A stretch of 6,326 bases of DNA, from positions 1-6,326 of the forward strand of contig QMTB01000093.1 in assembly GCA_003649845.1 (NCBI GenBank), written 5' to 3'. Below are positions 5,882-6,326 of this stretch, one piece after another. Under the pieces are notes generated by a model, which was not told the origin of the DNA, ran no database searches, and saw nothing but the letters and a program-made list of their open reading frames with translations. Numbering within the stretch: position 1 is the stretch's first letter; each line of letters starts with the position of its first letter. A program made the position numbers and the translations under genes. The DNA comes from Thermoplasmata archaeon (lineage in GTDB: Archaea > Thermoplasmatota > E2 > DHVEG-1).

Positions 5882-6326
5882 TTATTTTCCCCTCCTAAGG
5901 ATGAAATTTGATATACTAGTACCTGTACCAGCATGACTATTAACTAAGCCGCATTCTGCATCTGGTACTTCTGTTCTCCTACTGAGATGTTTCTTTGGTA
6001 TAAGACCTGAGAGTTGATAGAAGCATTCTACCGCACTCATTATACCTGTTGCACCAACTGGATGACCGTATCCCATTAAACCTCCACCTGGATTAACAGG
6101 CAGATCACCATGTAAACTAGTTCTCTCATCTCTTATAAACTGAGCTATATTATCCTTATCAGCGAAACCAAGCGCCTTATATATCTGTGCTTCTGATGTA
6201 GAAAAAGCATCATGAATCTCAGCTACATCTATTTCTTTTAAAGGATCTTCTATTCCAGCCATCTTATATGCCCTCTCAGCTGAATCCCTACATGCTGCAA
6301 ACTCTGTCATCTCAGGGTATCCTTGA
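5882..6326 (-). CDS. Thiolase (SCP2-like acetyl-CoA C-acetyltransferase), C-terminal part, partial at window edge
   Basis: This is the C-terminal portion of a thiolase whose N-terminus lies beyond the right edge. The frame stays open through Q-G-Y-P-E upstream of the first visible Met (6308-6310), so that Met is internal. About 147 residues are present. Counting from that Met: EIHDAFSTSE (31-40) corresponds to the HDCF/NEAF region, NPGGGLMGYGHPVGATG (73-89) holds the conserved catalytic histidine H83, and NSHAGTGT (124-131) replaces the usual C-terminal CxG loop. These forms match archaeal SCP2-type thiolases, which condense two acetyl-CoA to acetoacetyl-CoA for mevalonate synthesis or run the reverse cleavage. 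The nucleophilic cysteine is in the missing part. The gene abuts the DUF35 gene, its expected partner. The second catalytic cysteine is absent from both usual places in this fragment. Biosynthetic versus degradative role is undecided. Confidence 0.9.
   Translation of the reverse strand, partial: QGYPEMTEFAACRDSAERAYKMAGIEDPLKEIDVAEIHDAFSTSEAQIYKALGFADKDNIAQFIRDERTSLHGDLPVNPGGGLMGYGHPVGATGIMSAVECFYQLSGLIPKKHLSRRTEVPDAECGLVNSHAGTGTSISNFILRRGK
5889..5895 (-). promoter_or_regulatory. Strong ribosome binding site of the DUF35 gene
   Basis: GGAGGGG on the coding strand lies within the last codons of the thiolase gene, seven bases before the DUF35 ATG. It is the best Shine-Dalgarno match in the window. 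It fixes the DUF35 start at the first Met, so the long N-terminal extension is real rather than an over-called start. Confidence 0.7.

Overview
The window looks archaeal and chromosomal. The glycyl-tRNA synthetase is the single-chain archaeal/eukaryotic type. The thiolase is SCP2-like and is paired with a DUF35 zinc-ribbon/OB-fold partner, an arrangement typical of archaea. Candidate promoters read as purine BRE plus TATA elements. DNA is AT-rich (roughly one third G+C by eye), Arg is mostly AGA/AGG, and Ile ATA and Leu CTA are frequent. The phylum cannot be fixed from this sequence; Thermoplasmatota and Asgard-like lineages are possible guesses only.

Layout: Bases 1-365 have no large gene. 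They hold a very AT-rich stretch (1-136) with a BRE/TATA-like promoter, then a 34-codon single-membrane-span microprotein gene at 137-241 with a Shine-Dalgarno site, then a T-run and the promoter region of the next gene. Bases 366-1679 (+) encode a PLP enzyme that I read as L-lysine 6-aminotransferase. Everything from 1681 to the right edge is on the minus strand. In transcription order it is: a thiolase C-terminal part (runs off the window), DUF35 acyl-CoA-binding protein, amidohydrolase, four-CBS-domain protein, glycyl-tRNA synthetase. The spacings are 0, 43, -10 and +4 bases, so thiolase-DUF35 and amidohydrolase-CBS-glyS form two tight blocks. A TATA-like element in the 43-base gap could start the second block independently. 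The lysine aminotransferase and glyS stop codons face each other across one base.

How the genes fit together: thiolase plus DUF35 is the usual archaeal pair that makes acetoacetyl-CoA for the mevalonate (isoprenoid lipid) pathway or handles related acyl-CoA chemistry; HMG-CoA synthase, the expected third member, is not visible here. The amidohydrolase, CBS protein and glyS block joins an unassigned metal-dependent deaminase/hydrolase, a probable adenine-nucleotide sensor and a core translation enzyme. The lysine aminotransferase is a separate transcription unit. No mobile element, CRISPR array, tRNA or rRNA was seen. The least expected item is the microprotein; the rest is mostly ordinary metabolism and translation.
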